A stretch of DNA of 64,000 bases from Bostrychus sinensis (Eukaryota; Chordata; Actinopteri; Gobiiformes; Eleotridae), in contig CM036254.1 in the NCBI GenBank assembly GCA_020698575.1, positions 28,982,526 to 29,046,525 of the forward strand, given 5' to 3'. The position numbers and the translations under genes were made by a program. Shown piece by piece: positions 11,909 through 25,147 of the stretch; within the stretch, counting starts at the first letter, position 1, and each line of letters opens with the position of its first letter. The notes under the pieces are model-generated. The model worked only from the letters and a program-made list of their open reading frames with translations. It ran no database searches and was not told the DNA's origin.

Positions 11909-13289
11909 TATAGACCGTTCTCAAGTCACGTGACTTGGTTTGTTGGTGCTGCCATTTTGGATGCAAAAAGCCGGTGGAGCTGGCTAGCGATTAGTGATCA
12001 TGCATAGAAATAGAGTTCATATTTACCACTTTCTACACCGTTTCAATACTTAATATTAAGAGTTCAGGTCAGAGAGCGATATTTAGAGAAATGTTCACTT
12101 GTCGATGCTTAAGACCCATATGATCTGTCAAAATTACGGGTTACCAGCCTTCAACACACAATCCGCTTTGGAATACAACAACATTTACAATTATTTAGTC
12201 AATCAATCGACAATCTCAGTTTAGAGGGGCACAATTAAAAGCTTACAAGAGGCAGAGAGCTCCTTAGAGGCATAAAAATATTTAGTGGCAGGATGGGTGA
12301 CAGACCTTTAGTATGGAAAGTGCCCTAAACAACTGTTGTCCATGTGAGTAGGCAGATGAGAGACGCAGATTATTGAAAAGGCAATATAAATACTTCAATA
12401 AAGTAGGCTTTCCGTGGAGGTTTACAAGTCTAAAATTATAAATCAAAATTTAAAGCCTTAAAAAGTGGCAAATTTGCTGAGATATGGAGAATTAGGATTT
12501 ATATGTTTAACCTCATTCAAGCTAGTGGCGACCAGATTCGGAAAGAAACTCCGCGAAAACATAATTTGCACGGTTATTATTTTGTCAATACAGGCATGAT
12601 GTACATCGTAAGAAAGCTTATGTTCTGTACAAAATGGAAATTAAGTTAACTTTATGCTTAAAATAGGACATATGTGTAATTAATGATGATTCCTCAGTAT
12701 GCCCAAACCGAAAAAACAGACTCTTTACCTTTGAACACTGGTTCTGTCCAAAACCAGTCCAATCCAGGATTAGTAACGCTCAATCAGTAAATATCGAGAT
12801 ATATTTCCATCAAAGTATTCCATGTTGTGAAAATAATCCTGTAATCGCCATATCCTCACGCAGAAATGAACAAATACCACGCTGTCCTGAACATTGTATT
12901 TTCTTTTTCTCTCCCGTTTGCTAAATGTCCGTGAAAACGTGTTTACCCTGCTAATAAACCTGAGCAGACAGTAAGAACTGACTTCAGATCAGTTTTTACT
13001 TTATTTGACGATTACAGCAGGAGCGATCTTTTATGTGACTTTTTTAAAGAATAAACTTTGTCAAACAGTGCAACATTAACTTTTTTACTTCAAAAGACAG
13101 CTGGTAGATGCTATCACAGATATAGGACACATTAAACTATTTCTGATGAGTAAAACGAATTTAATTTGTTAGGCTAACAGACAGCAGGACGGATCCAAAT
13201 CGGGCCATGACAAACCGGCTTTTGCCATCCAACATTGCGGCTCCGTGGAAATCACGTGATCAGATGACGCTGTGTGAGAAGGGTCTATA
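11909..13289. mobile_element. Unclassified DNA transposon with about 70-bp inverted ends
   Basis: The left end reads TATAGACCGTTCTCAAG and the reverse complement of the right end TATAGACCCTTCTCACA. The similarity continues inward through CACGTGA, a GCCATTTTGGATG / GCAATGTTGGATG block and AAAAGCCGGT. No transposase frame is visible in the 1.38 kb, so it looks non-autonomous. The superfamily is not clear. Confidence 0.65.
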
Positions 13290-16200
13290 CTTTTGATTTA
13301 GTAACTTTACAAGCAACTATTAGTCTCTGTATTTACTCATCAAAGCTGTATCACTGGACTAAAACAAGGCTAAATCATGAAATTACAACTTAATCAAATT
13401 AAATATTTTTGTTTGGTCACAAGAGTGTGGTGAAATTTGTGAGTTCACAAACTCATGAAATCCATCTTGTCAGGTTGCCACTGATTCTGGACCAGTGGCG
13501 ATTTGGGCTTGTGTTGTGGCAGTACTGTTGTGAGTGGGTGGGTTTTAGGTTTACTGATAGCAACAAGCTTTTTTAGCGATAGTTGTTATCAATATGGCGA
13601 CGCAGAAAAACAATGATGATGCTATACATTTACAACAGCAAAAATCTTCTAACAATGTTTAGCATGTTTTATCGTAGCAGCCTTTTGTTCAGCTCTGTGG
13701 CTAACGCTTTATCTAATAACCTCCAAGTATTCTACAGTGTATTTTCCAAGTGAAATTAAAGACATTTTTAAAGCCACTGATATAATTTAATGCCAAATTC
13801 ATATCTACAAAAAAAAAAAAAAAAGATTTATTCAAAAGGAATCTTTTTTCTATTACAGCAGAAAGATTCCAGTTGAGAAGCTTGCTGTTAAAGGTAAAGG
13901 ATGCTCCACAAAGTTCAAGATAAGGGCTGAATAATACTGCTCATTAGCACGTGTTAAATGTGTTTTTTTTTTTTTTTTTATTTAAAATTCAAAGTTACTG
14001 TATGAGATCTCTTGGATGAGAAGTTCTTTCATTACATTTTTTATATATTATTTTTAATACTTTCAAGATACACCACAAAGTATATTTAAACTTGTATTTC
14101 TGCAGTGTTGGCCACGCAGACTAAAGACTAGGTTTTTTTTAACCCATGTTTATTGAGATGTCTCGGTCGGTGAACAGTGTACTGAAATTTAAAGCAAAGA
14201 CAAATACGGTATCAAAACTACACATTGTGTGGACAATACCTAACAAAACCAGAAATACAATGTACATTTTGTTTTAATAAAAAAAAAAAAATTTTCCATG
14301 TACAAATCAGTCCATTTTCTGTCAAAACTCAAAATGTAATGCTTTTTGTTGCATATCACAAATCTATAGGCACTTAGTGGAAATTCTCAGGTAATACTTA
14401 ATACAGTACCTCTATAGCTACTTTCTTTACAATTATAAATCATTTAATCTCAAAATATATGCAGTAAATTACAGAATATTAGCATGCGATCCTGAAATGT
14501 GTAGAAACACACGCCATTTATTTACAATATGACAAGCAATGGTTCCCTTGTGTTGAATACTGAGGGACAGTGGCTACAATTGGAGAAAGTTTAGCCACGG
14601 AAAGACACAGTTTGAGATTGTCAGAGGCCTGATGAAAGGGGAGGTAATGGGGGAAATGTAAGTCCTCGTTTCATAGTGCAATTAAAAGATAAGATTATCA
14701 TTTCAAGTCAAACGAGAGGAGAGTCTTTGAGGGGAAAACACAGTCAAATTAATCCAAACTTTTGATGTCTTGAAATAAAAGAGCTAATTTCAAATCATGT
14801 TTGTTGTATTAGAATGGCTTTACATAGGAATAAAGTGATATTATGGGATTTTTAGTAGGGCTGTATGTAATATAAAGTTTATATATGACATGAGGTAAGT
14901 ACTTCTAAATTAATATCAATTGGTTTTGTTTATTAAAAGACTTAAAATATGTTTTTGCCCTGACAGAAATTGCATTTCAAGAATGATTTATCAAAATGCA
15001 TGGTGAAATATTTCATTAAAAAACAAAAAATACAAAAAAGTAAAAATAAGTAAGTAGAGTAAATTATACCAAAATTTAAAGGGGAACCACGTAACTTTGC
15101 TGTTTTGGTAGCATTTTTCTCTATGGAGCTCCCACTACATTTCGCACTACCGGGTCGGTGCTCCCATACAGGGCTGTTTCTAGGTTTGTGGGGGCCCTAA
15201 GCAAGGTGCTGTTTGGGCAAAACTGAATTAATCATAAGCAGTCCTAAAGTAATGTTAAATGACAAAAGAAAAAACTTCTGCTGGACAATGACAAAGCAGC
15301 CATCTGCACTGCAACAATTCCTCTCACAAGAGGCAACATTCAGCTTTTGGGCCCCCTTGTGGCTTATGGGGCTCTATGCATGTGCCTTGTCAGCATAAAA
15401 AAAAGATTCTTAATTGGAATTCCATGTGAAATGCTCAGCACTATCATAGAGCACACTACCTGCCATTGTTGACAGCATATACATACGCAATGGTCTATGT
15501 AGCAAGCTGGCATTAAAAATATTAGAGACAAGCAAAAAAATAAATAAATAAAAATAATCGAATGAACAAATTAAAACTTGTTTCATATTATATATAAGCA
15601 AGAACTATGTATCTAAATAATTCATCAAACAAATCAGAAATCAACTACAGGTACCACATACAACCCTACGTCAAAAACCTCACAGTATTTTTTAAATTAA
15701 AATTAATGTGGGAAATGTGATCACATACATGAGAGAAAGCAGCACCTGATAATATCTTCAAACATGATCATAAACTGACATTTGTACTTCTTTGAGTGGG
15801 AGATGATACAGAAACCAGAGTGAAAGGTAAGACTCATAAATAATGGTGACTAAAAAAAACAGCTTATTGTCTTTCTAACACAGTTTTGGTTAAGTGACTT
15901 TTGGGCGACCAAACGTATATATAACGTATATAAATACCAAAGCTAGCTCACTGCGTAGCCTACCCGTACTGATTCCTCCAATTTATATGGCAATATACAT
16001 ATTACAGTGTTTTTATAAAAGATTTCTTACAACAGTGTATGTTGAATTAAATAAAGCTATATGCAGACAAAATACAAACGGTACAAATTAAAGACTAAAT
16101 TAATCCCAACGGTTTTTGTGGCTTTACAAATAATTACTATGAACGATCAAACTACCCAGACTGGAGATAGGGAACTTGATACCCTGAGAATTGGAACCCT

Positions 16201-17015
16201 CTGGGAAGCATGGTTTCCTTAAGACTTCGTTGTATTGCAAAAATTCTCTTCCAGATAATTTCCCAGTGTTTGTGACGTTAAAGGGATAGCTGAGTATTTT
16301 GTAATTGTGGTTCCATTAGATATTCATTACAGTATAGTTGTCAGCAAAGTTGTAGTTTGGGAAGGCAGACAGGAGCAATCATACAGACTAAACTAGGATG
16401 TACTGCTGTAAATAGGGCAACGCATTTTGCTGAATTCACAATGATTCAATTGCAGATTTGCCTTGTGTCCTCAAAAGAACAGTTTTCTTTTTCCAAATAC
16501 ACAAAAAACTGAGCAACTGTGCGCACAATTGCAAAATACTGTATCTTTATGCTTCATACCTTCATAATGTGACTGTGGCATTCTTCTGCAGTGGTGACAG
16601 TCCTGTTTTACAGCCTCACAGGGTTACTACAGATTTTCATACCTACTATTTTTTTTTTTCCCTCAAGCGTGTCCATATAGATGCAAGTCGGAGACAGCAT
16701 GTTCCATTTCCTTGACTAGCATTGATGTGTAAATGGATTTGACTGCAGCCCACCTGATCCCAGATGAGATGTATAAGATCGATAGAAAAATTAGTGTTAC
16801 TATTACTGAAAGGTGGCCAATTTAGTTTAAGTTATGTATAGATTTGCACACAAATACTAAAGAAAATAGGATTTAAAATATACTACAATTTGTAAGGCCG
16901 CAACTTTTGTTTTTTGTTTTTTTTTTTTACAAAAAGTGGTTCCCAACTGAATGTTCAAGGAAAATTGTAGGTCCCAAGATGGTAGCAGTTGAAAAAAATT
17001 GCATAAAATATATTT
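13290..17015. other. Intergenic sequence between blnk and znf518a, possibly znf518a 3' UTR
   Basis: Mostly unique AT-rich sequence with homopolymer runs. Around 14148 the minus strand reads CAATAAAC, a possible distant polyadenylation signal for znf518a, whose stop codon is at 17914. About 15070-15420 has repeat-like text with an unusually high local GC content. No exon is supported. Confidence 0.4.
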
Positions 17016-17018
17016 TCA

Positions 17019-17636
17019 CAATGGCGCTCAAAAGTGCCTGCCCCACTCTGGTGCTGGAAGTAAATTTCTCATTCATTTTTCCCATAGACTTTTAAAGAAA
17101 TATGTATATTAAGAGTTTAAAAGCTTAACAGAGGCCTGTCAGCTATGGGGTAACTCATAACCATAGGCGAAGGTTAAGGTATACTTTATTGATCCCCATA
17201 GCGAAATTTGTTCTCTGCATTTGACCCATCCTTCAGTGCCTCTGGGGCAACTTGTTAGGAGCAGTGGGCTGCCGCGGTGCAGCGCCTGGGGACTCTTCTC
17301 CAGATCTTGAGCCAGGATTCTGGTCAGTAGAACCTAGCTGGAGGGTTAGCCTATTATGCATGTTTTGAGTTTGATGGGGGAAACCAGAGCACCCGGAGAA
17401 AACCCACCCAGACACGGGGAGAACATGCAAACTCCACACAGAAAGGCCCCACCTGGTCTGAGTATTGAACCTGGGACCTGCTTGCTGCGAAAATGCTAAC
17501 CACTAAGCCACCATGCTGTGCAATTCATTTCAATAAAACCCTTAATATATGGATTTTTTGGAAAGTCTATTGGGAAAATCAATTTGAAATTTACTTCCAG
17601 CACCAGAGGGGGACAGGCACCACTGAGCTCCATACA
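17019..17636. mobile_element. MITE with about 50-bp inverted ends, hosting another repeat
   Basis: The left arm (TGCCTGCCCC, then CTGGTGCTGGAAGTAAATTT) and right arm (AAATTTACTTCCAGCACCAG, then GGGGGACAGGCA) are inverted copies. Between them lies the element at 17165-17525. Confidence 0.7.
17165..17525 (-). mobile_element. Composite SINE-like repeat, minus strand
   Basis: On the minus strand it opens with a tRNA-like head (GGTGGCTTAGTGGTTAGCAT) and a box B-like GGTTCAATAC. The SINE body follows (GTGTGGAGTTTGCATGTTCT), and it ends in the common fish text around TTTCGCTATGGGGATCAATA. Nested in the MITE at 17019-17636. Confidence 0.7.
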
Positions 17637-17913
17637 TGATACTGACAAACGGCTCCTTTTGGTTTAGACAAACTGTTTTTGTTTTGTTTTTTTAACAAAT
17701 AAGTATGACTGGGGGTTGTATTATTAAGAAACAGACATTGTAAAACAATTGTTGGTATAAAAGTGTATTTTCAGTGGCCTCTTCTAAAACATAGCATGTA
17801 ACATTGCTACTGTCTGCTCCTCCAAACTGGAGTGTGCTTACAATTACTTACTGAGGAGAATCCATTACCTACCCTGAGTATCCCATAGACCCAACAAACA
17901 CAATACTATCCCT

Positions 17914-20900
17914 TTAAGTGTTTTCACAGTTTGGACTCTTCCACTCCATCAGATGGCGCTGTCTGTGAGACAGCCACATTTCCCGACATTCAAAAGCTCT
18001 GCCGCAAAACCAGCAGCGGAACCTTGCGTCTACATTGTCACTTGTAGACGTCTCGGCGTTCACTACTTCAAACTTCTTCCTGCTTAACCTGCGTAGTTTT
18101 AGTTTTAACAAAAATCGCTCTCGTACTGTGTTTCTCTCAGGGTTACTGTGTGTGTTGTCCAGTAGGGGGCTCAGTACGTCCCCATTCAAGGCCGATAAAG
18201 CGTTCAATGTCCGTTTTGATAGTACGACTTTGTGAACTTTTCCCTTGTACCTGCTCACTACCTCCATGATCCGGGCCACCTCTGGGATGTCGGCGTCCGG
18301 ATGATTTAGCACCACGACAGGCTGGTTTCCCAAGGGACGCTTCACGGGCTGGTTTGAGTTGATGGCAACTAAATGCAAAGTTCTCTCCAGGTTTTTTGGG
18401 ACCGGATTCCAGTGAAGACCAGGAGGGGACTGAGATTTCTCCAAGTTGCTGAGGGAAGCAGTCTGTGGGCACTGCCTCTGGCGTCTCATCAACAATAGGC
18501 AAAGAAATAGCTGAATTTGCTGTCTCACTCTCACCTGTAAAAAAAAAAAAAAAGAATATCATAAAATAATTTTACTCTAAACATGTTTCAACAAATAGCA
18601 TAAAATAGTCAGAGAAGCAGTTTCGAGCGCTATGCAGTTTTTTGTACACTTAAAAAAACAAACAAACAAAAAAAAACAGATGCTGAAGGCTTTTCTTTGA
18701 AAGAGTAAGGGCTTTAGAGCTGGCGTCACCAACCACAAATCAACAATGTCATCTAGGTAACTGCTCTCTAGACCAGTGGTCCCCAACCTTTTTTGGCTCG
18801 CAATCTACCTTTAAGGTCATCAAGGCCAGATCTACCTTTATTTATCTACTTATATATTTTTTTCCCTATTTCTATGAGGCACAGTGTGGTGGGCATTTAT
18901 AAGAGTTATTATTATTATTATTGCAGTGGTTAAACATGAAACTAAACTTTAATACTTTAATAAAGTCACATTTTATTAAACTAAAAATTATAAATGTTCA
19001 TTATTAACTCAGGACAGGAATAACAGAATCTGATAAAAGGTAGCATATAAAATTTTGTCACTGATATTTACAACATATCATAATTTCCTAAAACTGCTGA
19101 TTATAGATTATAATAGGCCTACTATATTTATATGGGAGCAGCACTAGTTCAGTTGTTAGTGACGCTTGCCCACTACCCTGCAGGCCGGTGGTTCAAGCCC
19201 CGCTGTCCAGCATTGCATACTGTTGTTGGGTCCTTGGGCAAGACACTTCACCCACCTTGCCTGTATAAATGTGTCAGTGTGACTGTGATTAGTGGTGGTC
19301 GGAGGGGCAGTAGGCTCACAATGACAGCCACGCTTCCACCACAGTGTGACTGAGGAGTGAATGAATAATGCACCAAAGTGTAAAGTGACTTTGAGTGTCT
19401 AGAAAAGTGCTATATAAGACTAATGCATTATTATTAGGCCAGAATTAAATAGTAAATTGCAGTATCAATGCAGTTCATCACCAAAGCTCAGTATTATTTT
19501 TGGCACTCACATTGGTGAGTGACAGGAGCTTCATGGTAACGCTCAGGGGAGGAGCTTGTGAGATTTCGACAAAGTCTGCTTTCCTCACGGCTCACAACAA
19601 CAAACTCCTTTGTGAGAGACAAAAACAGAGCAAACTGGTAGAACACATCAGGCTTATTATTAAGTTGCTTGTATTCTGTTTAGTTCGTAGCTCATGCGGT
19701 TTACTCGCGCTTCCACGGTGTCCCGTGGGTTAAAAAGAATCTCAGACTGATCGATCTGCGTGTCATTAAAATGCCACAGGCATATGACTTTATTTGGAAA
19801 GGCAGGGCTCCGCGATCTACCCGCACTACCTTAACGATCGACAGGTTGGCGACCGCTGCTCTAGACAGTCAGACAATCTGAATTTACTACAATGTGTCCA
19901 TTTTAAATTATTCTCATAAATTATACAACATGTCAGCTTTGCTAATGAAATAGCACTTTTTATCCTGATCAGAACTACAACTTTAACAGTTACAACAACA
20001 TAACTTATTTTTAAATCTATGTATATTATTCACAATTTTGGACTGCTGATAGAACTTTTGAGGAGGAAAAAACATAATTTAGCAAATATATTCGATCACA
20101 AAAAAATTGGCGTCACGTCAAATACCCAAATACAGAATATACGCCAAAATTCAAAGGCTGATGTGGCATACCAGACTTTCTTCAAAAGTGTTAATATTTT
20201 AAAAAGTCTCCATCTGAAGCAATGTTCTTTAATTAAAATCTAACTGTTCAAATTTAAGGCTGGGTCAAGAAAATACCATGCTGTCTTAAATTTAGTACTT
20301 CTATAACATCAAGATGAAAACTATAATTTGTCTCTTACTCTGTGGGGTAATGACAGGCTGGGTCAAAGGGGACGCCTCTGTGGAACTTTGATGAGGAGTC
20401 TTCAGTTCGTCTGATCCGCCAAAATCTGGGCCGACTTCACTTCTGTCCTGGCATTTCTCTTGCGTCCCATTAACCACACTGCTATCAACCTCTTCTTCCA
20501 CATTTCCTCCATCTTGAGGCATCTCAATCATTTTTTCAGCCATGTTTGCAGTCCCTGATGTTTGACTATGAATACCTTTAGCTTCTTGTTTGTCCTGCAT
20601 TGTCCCTTGCCCTTCACATAGGTCCATTTTCAAAGTTTTGTTGCATTTCTTCTCTGCCAATAACATCTCATCCATTGTTGAATTAAATTTAGTTGGCGAC
20701 ACTGCACTCTGCGTCACCCACTGTTTTCCAGTCTCAGGATTCTTCTTGAAAACTATTTTCAAGGCCATTGCTGAGTGAGCTTTCGCTGCGTATCTCGACT
20801 TTTTCATGTACCTCCATCTCAGATTTTTCCGCTTCTTTTTTGGTAATAGCTTTATGAGCTGTTTTCCTCTCCTCTGTCTTCAATTCATTAGTAATAACAC

Positions 20901-22277
20901 CATCTTGAATAGGCTGTTCCACATTATGTTCATTTAAATGCGTTTTTAGCCTGTGATTTTCACGGTTTTCCTCCATTTGAGGACTCTCTGTTGTCTCTGC
21001 TATTAAGACATCACTATTTAGCTTTATTTCTTGGTTTTGTAAACAATCATTCAAGTTCGCGTCACTCACAATTTTTTCCACCATGCATGTGTCCGCATTA
21101 GCGCTCTCCATTTCCTTCTCTGTCATAATTTTTAACCTTTTTGCGAAACTAGCACCATGAGTCAGTTTATTTTTCACTGTGAGGACGGTCACATCTTGGC
21201 TGCTATCTGGAAACACAGACGCTATCCCATTCTCTGCTTTTGGATGTCGAATCGTGTCTTGGGGCACGTTCGATAGCACATTTTGGAGCGCCTTGGTCCA
21301 CTTCTGCTTGTCCGATTTCAATAAAAACTGCTGCGTTTCTTCCAGCGTGGTTTGTGCGTCGGACAAATGGCAGTACTTGTCCAGAAACTCCCGGCCTGGA
21401 AGCGAGAGGCAGTCTTGTGTCAACCAGCACGTTTCTTTCACCGCACTTCTCGTTAATCTAGGCTTATGTTTTGGGTCACCTGCCTTCACTGCAAAAGAAT
21501 TAACACCCTTAATTTTCTGGTTACAGTTCACGCTCCCATGTATAGCTTTAATATGCTTTGTAAGTAGTATTTTTTGTGACGCTTCATAGCCACAGTACTG
21601 ACAATTGTATGTCAAGGTTTGTGCTTTGCTCATTGCAGTACTCACTCTTTCGGTCCAAACCTAGATTATGAAGCAGCATGTGCTCTAAAAACTCCTTGTC
21701 ATGCAATGTTGTGAATTTCTTACAAATTTCACACGTATATTTCCCGTTTTGGGTGTGAACCATCTTCAAGTGGGTGCTAAATTCAGCCCATGTGCCGCTG
21801 AACATCATCTTTACAAATGCTGCAACATGAAAAAGTGTCTTTGTGGCTTAAAAGGTGAACCTGAAGGTAGGAGAATTCTTGTGTAGTGAAATTACACATA
21901 TGGCATGGAAACACTGGTGGGATTCCTCGGTGTTTCTCCTCAAAATGCTTCAATAAGTCTTTGGGAGTGTGTTCAGCATTGTCCGTGCATTGCGAGCATT
22001 TTAACCTGAGTGTTTTTCCACTATTAATTGTCCTCTCATGTGCTTTCTGGCTTCGTAGCTTCTTTGATGAAGGCCACATTGTGCTAGTGCGCTCCTCTGC
22101 TGTTGCTGCTGCTCTTGCTATCTTCTTTGGTCCATGCTTATCTGCGCTTTGCATAGTCGGGGGCTGAACAGTGGCCTTCCTGAGGTGGAGCCGGTTCAGC
22201 CAATCTCTATCTTTCTTGTTGACGTGACGTTTATTATCTCCCGTGGAGGTAGCAGTGCAAACATCCACTGAATCCAT
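17914..22277 (-). CDS. znf518a: Zinc finger protein 518A-like, two coding exons, four apparent +1 frameshifts
   Basis: Nuclear C2H2 zinc-finger protein; human ZNF518 proteins are reported partners of G9a/GLP histone methyltransferases. Exon 1 is 22277-20339 (donor GTAAGA), exon 2 is 18534-17914 (acceptor TTTTTTACAG). The ATG at 22277 follows a likely 5' UTR acceptor at 22293. Fingers in order: LKCSQCTDN..KHFEEKH, FPCHMCNFTT..HLLSH, a third broken by the first frameshift, YTCEICKK..HMLLH, YNCQYCGYEA..HIKAIH, and C-terminal FRCWFCGRAF..HRQRH. The C-terminal block QPVVVLNHPDADIPEVARIM is diagnostic of ZNF518A/B, and the blnk and ccnj neighbours favour 518A. The frame must drop one base near 21800, 21625-21680, 20770-20815 and 18440-18500. 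With these corrections both exons join in phase as 851 residues, shorter than human ZNF518A (about 1480). There are no other in-frame stops. Confidence 0.87.
18774..19858. mobile_element. hAT element with perfect 8-bp target duplication
   Basis: It starts CAGTGGTCCCCAACC and ends GGTTGGCGACCGCTG. The flanking CTCTAGAC at 18766-18773 and 19859-19866 is a perfect 8-bp target-site duplication. It contains a SINE at 19127-19435 and lies in the znf518a intron. Confidence 0.92.
19127..19435 (+). mobile_element. tRNA-derived SINE nested in the hAT element
   Basis: Box A-like TAGTTCAGTTGTTAGTGACG and box B GGTTCAAGCCC are followed by the core TCCTTGGGCAAGACACTTCA. The tail is TAGAAAAGTGCTATATAAGA plus an ATTATTATT end. 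Confidence 0.85.
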
Positions 22278-22299
22278 GAGTTCTTAGGATTTCTGAAGA

Positions 22300-23107
22300 A
22301 CAAAGCAAATAGGGTTATCAGCAAATAGAATGGTATTGAGATGAGATATGTGATAAGGTAACAGTAAAGTAATTACATGCAAAATATGTAGGACTTTTAT
22401 AGAATTTTTTTGTATATTTGATTACTTTAAACTTTTCTTTACATGGAAAGGAATATTTTCAAGTGTGTAGTTGTTAGCCAATCACAGATCCCAGGAGAAG
22501 AAAAAATGTATTTAAATTACATGGAAGAAGCTTGAGTTAATTCAAAAGCCAGAGGAAAACCCATAATGTTATTATTGCCAACTAAAAGTAATCTCATTTT
22601 AAAAAAGGAATGCAATGTTACTAATCATAGAAGGTTAGCACTATTAGTAACAATATAGTTTGTTATTTAAAAAGAGATTAGCACACTTAAATAAATCATT
22701 TGTAGTAGTAGTAGTAGTAAGTACAAGTCGTTAAAAAGCAGGGGCATGTAAACGTCGTAATGCAAATGTTTGAGGGTAGTGTGATAAAAAGGTGTAATAA
22801 AAAATATTTGGTTATGCACAAAGCTGTTTCAGTTATTACATAAGCAGTTTTCTGAAACTGAATTAAATGTAAAAAAGTATGGTTAAAAACAATATTTGTT
22901 TTTATTAATTAATTTGCTGCTTTTAGACAATAACTCTGAAATGATCTTGTCGTAATAGTAGTAGTAGTAGTAGTAGTAGTAAGACCATAACATTGTCAAT
23001 GGACAAATTAGCATTAGCAAATTGTGAATCAACAAGATGCAAGTGGCAAACAATCACCTATATGTATAATGTCAGTGCCTAGTTAGACAATAATAACTGT
23101 CTTCATT

Positions 23108-23142
<35 letters not shown>

Positions 23143-23580
23143 GGAGCAAGTAGCACTGCATAAGCTAAAAGTTCCATCTATACTATAAGTCACAGAATCC
23201 TTCTGGTCTGCTAGACTAGTTATAGAGCTATACCAGAACTTAAAAGGTAACTTTGGCCAACGCTACTGACTACTGCATCTATGTGCTGTTACATTAACGT
23301 CAATCTGCACAACCATATTCACATCAACCACTTTTTGCCATCTAAAAACATATTTATTTAATGGCTTAGCTTGCTTGCTCCTAAAAATGAACTTTGGCCA
23401 CTATTGTCAAAAGCTTTTCAATGAGGTGAGAATGCCATGCATGTGTTAACAAATGGCCACAATGCAAGAAAGTCGTGTAAACAGCCTCTGAGATGCTTGA
23501 GCAATGTCTACATCATGAAGCTTGTAAAATAACTACCTTTCTTCAATAAAGACAGCTGGATTACATGTTGCTGTTTATTT
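22300..23580. other. Likely znf518a 5' UTR intron with simple repeats
   Basis: AT-rich non-coding sequence with short GTA/TAG trinucleotide runs near 22703-22720 and 22955-22981 and a T-run at 23111-23138. No exon supported. Confidence 0.45.
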
Positions 23581-23956
23581 AAAAGGTCCCCTATTATGCT
23601 AAATCATCTTTTTTTTGAGCTTTTCACCATGTTATATTATTGTGCTAGAGTAGCATTTTGTTTCACAATGCATGTTTGAGTAATCCTGTATGCTGAGGAT
23701 ATCCCTTCTTAAGAGCTAAAAATGCTTGGTTTCACACCTCTACACAGACACGTGACACCAGAAGGTGCTCCTGCATGTTTCTAAAGCCCATCCCTTGTCA
23801 CCAGACGCCTTCTGATTATTTCAACGCTTAAATCACTGTCACTATGAAGCAGTCAGCTCAATTATCTCAATTTATCTCAAATCATGTTGCTAATAGCCGT
23901 GTTAAATAGCCATTTTATGCTCTGTCCATTCCCCACTGTTGCCAGAAGGGGGAAGG

Positions 23957-24282
23957 AAATGGTATTTATATAGCGCTTTAACTATGACACAAGTCACCCA
24001 AAGCACTTTACACAGAAGGGAAGGGGTATTTCATCCACTCCATACTCGGTGGTGGTAAGCTACATTTTGTAGCCACAGTTTCCCCTGGGGTAGACTGACA
24101 GAAGCACGGCTGCACACATCTGCGCCAACGGACCCTCCGACCACCACCAACCACTCACTCACTCACATTCACACCAGCTTCCTGATGTTCCCCAGCGGTC
24201 TCCCATCCAGGTACTGACCAGGCCCTACCCTGCTTAGCTTCCGAGGTCTAAAGGGATCGGGCATCCACAAGGCGGTATGGCC
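23957..24282 (-). mobile_element. 5S rRNA-derived SINE (SINE3 type), copy 1
   Basis: On the minus strand it begins GGCCATACCGCC and continues with CTCGGAAGCTAAGCAGGGT, GGCCTGGTCAGTACCTGGAT and GGGAGACCGC. These are the internal promoter region and 3' half of 5S rRNA. A GTGGTTGGTGGTGGTCGGAG body and a TATATAAATACC-type tail follow. CCAGAAG-GGG sequences on both sides may be a target duplication. Confidence 0.88.
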
Positions 24283-24371
24283 AGAAGAGGGTGAAAGACA
24301 CCTAAACCAAGTGTCCTCTGCTATGTCGAAGTAACAGCGTCCCCAAAGAAGATATTTCCATACATATACAC

Positions 24372-25147
24372 CAGGGCTTGACATTAACACTAGCCAATTG
24401 GCCAAATGCAGGTAGATTGTCATTTCAATAACTAATAACAGTTATTCCTACTAGCCGCTTTGGCCGGCTGCATTTTATGTACCTTTATCTTAACTTTAGG
24501 CCTGTATTTATGTGGCTCTGCTTGAGTGTGCACCATTTAGTATACAGTAATTCACCATGATTAAAGAAAGAAAAATATTAATTTCAACAAAAAAAATTTC
24601 AAAGACGTGACACCTCATGCCACCACAGAGATACACCTTATTCTGCCTAGGTAAACCTGCTTTTTACATATTCAATCAATTTTAGCCCTAGTTTAGATCT
24701 GATTTAGGCCGGGTTTAGATCTGCTTTAAATCTCCTTTAATGCTGGTTTAGTCAATGTTTAGACCCGCTTTAGTACTGGTTAAATGTTGGGGTTATCCTA
24801 AATTTTGTCCCGGTTTATATCTGGTTTAGATCCATCTTAATCCTGGTTTAATCAATGTTTATATCTGGTTTAGTTTTAGTGTAGACCTGGCTTAGCCCTG
24901 GTTTAGTTTTAGTGTAGACCTGGTTTAGTCTTGGTTTTATGTTGGGGTAGTCCTAAATTTTAGCTCTGGTTTAAACCTAATCATTGTTTAGATAAATCCC
25001 AGTCCATACATTAAAACAAAATTTCTTTAGGCTTATTGTATACTATAAAATATACACAAAAACTTAACTAATGAAGTTTTGGCTAGTAAATTTTGACAAA
25101 GACTAGCAACAGTGGCCATTGAGCAAAAAGGTTAATGTCATGCCCTG
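24372..25147. mobile_element. hAT MITE with perfect 8-bp target duplication
   Basis: The ends are CAGGGCTTGACATTAAC and GTTAATGTCATGCCCTG. The flanking ATATACAC at 24364-24371 and 25148-25155 is a perfect 8-bp duplication. The interior 24690-25010 is a degenerate array of GGTTTAGACC-like words. Confidence 0.92.

Noticed and set aside
21179..21589. Plus-strand open frame of 136 codons
   Set aside because: Antisense shadow of the znf518a coding exon.
17914..22277. znf518a as a decayed pseudogene
   Set aside because: All disruptions are single-base insertions, there are no other stops, splice signals are intact and the finger residues are conserved. Assembly error is more likely, although decay is not excluded.
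23957..24282. 5S rRNA gene
   Set aside because: Only part of the 5S sequence is present, with several mismatches, and it is fused to a SINE body and tail. It is a SINE3-type element.
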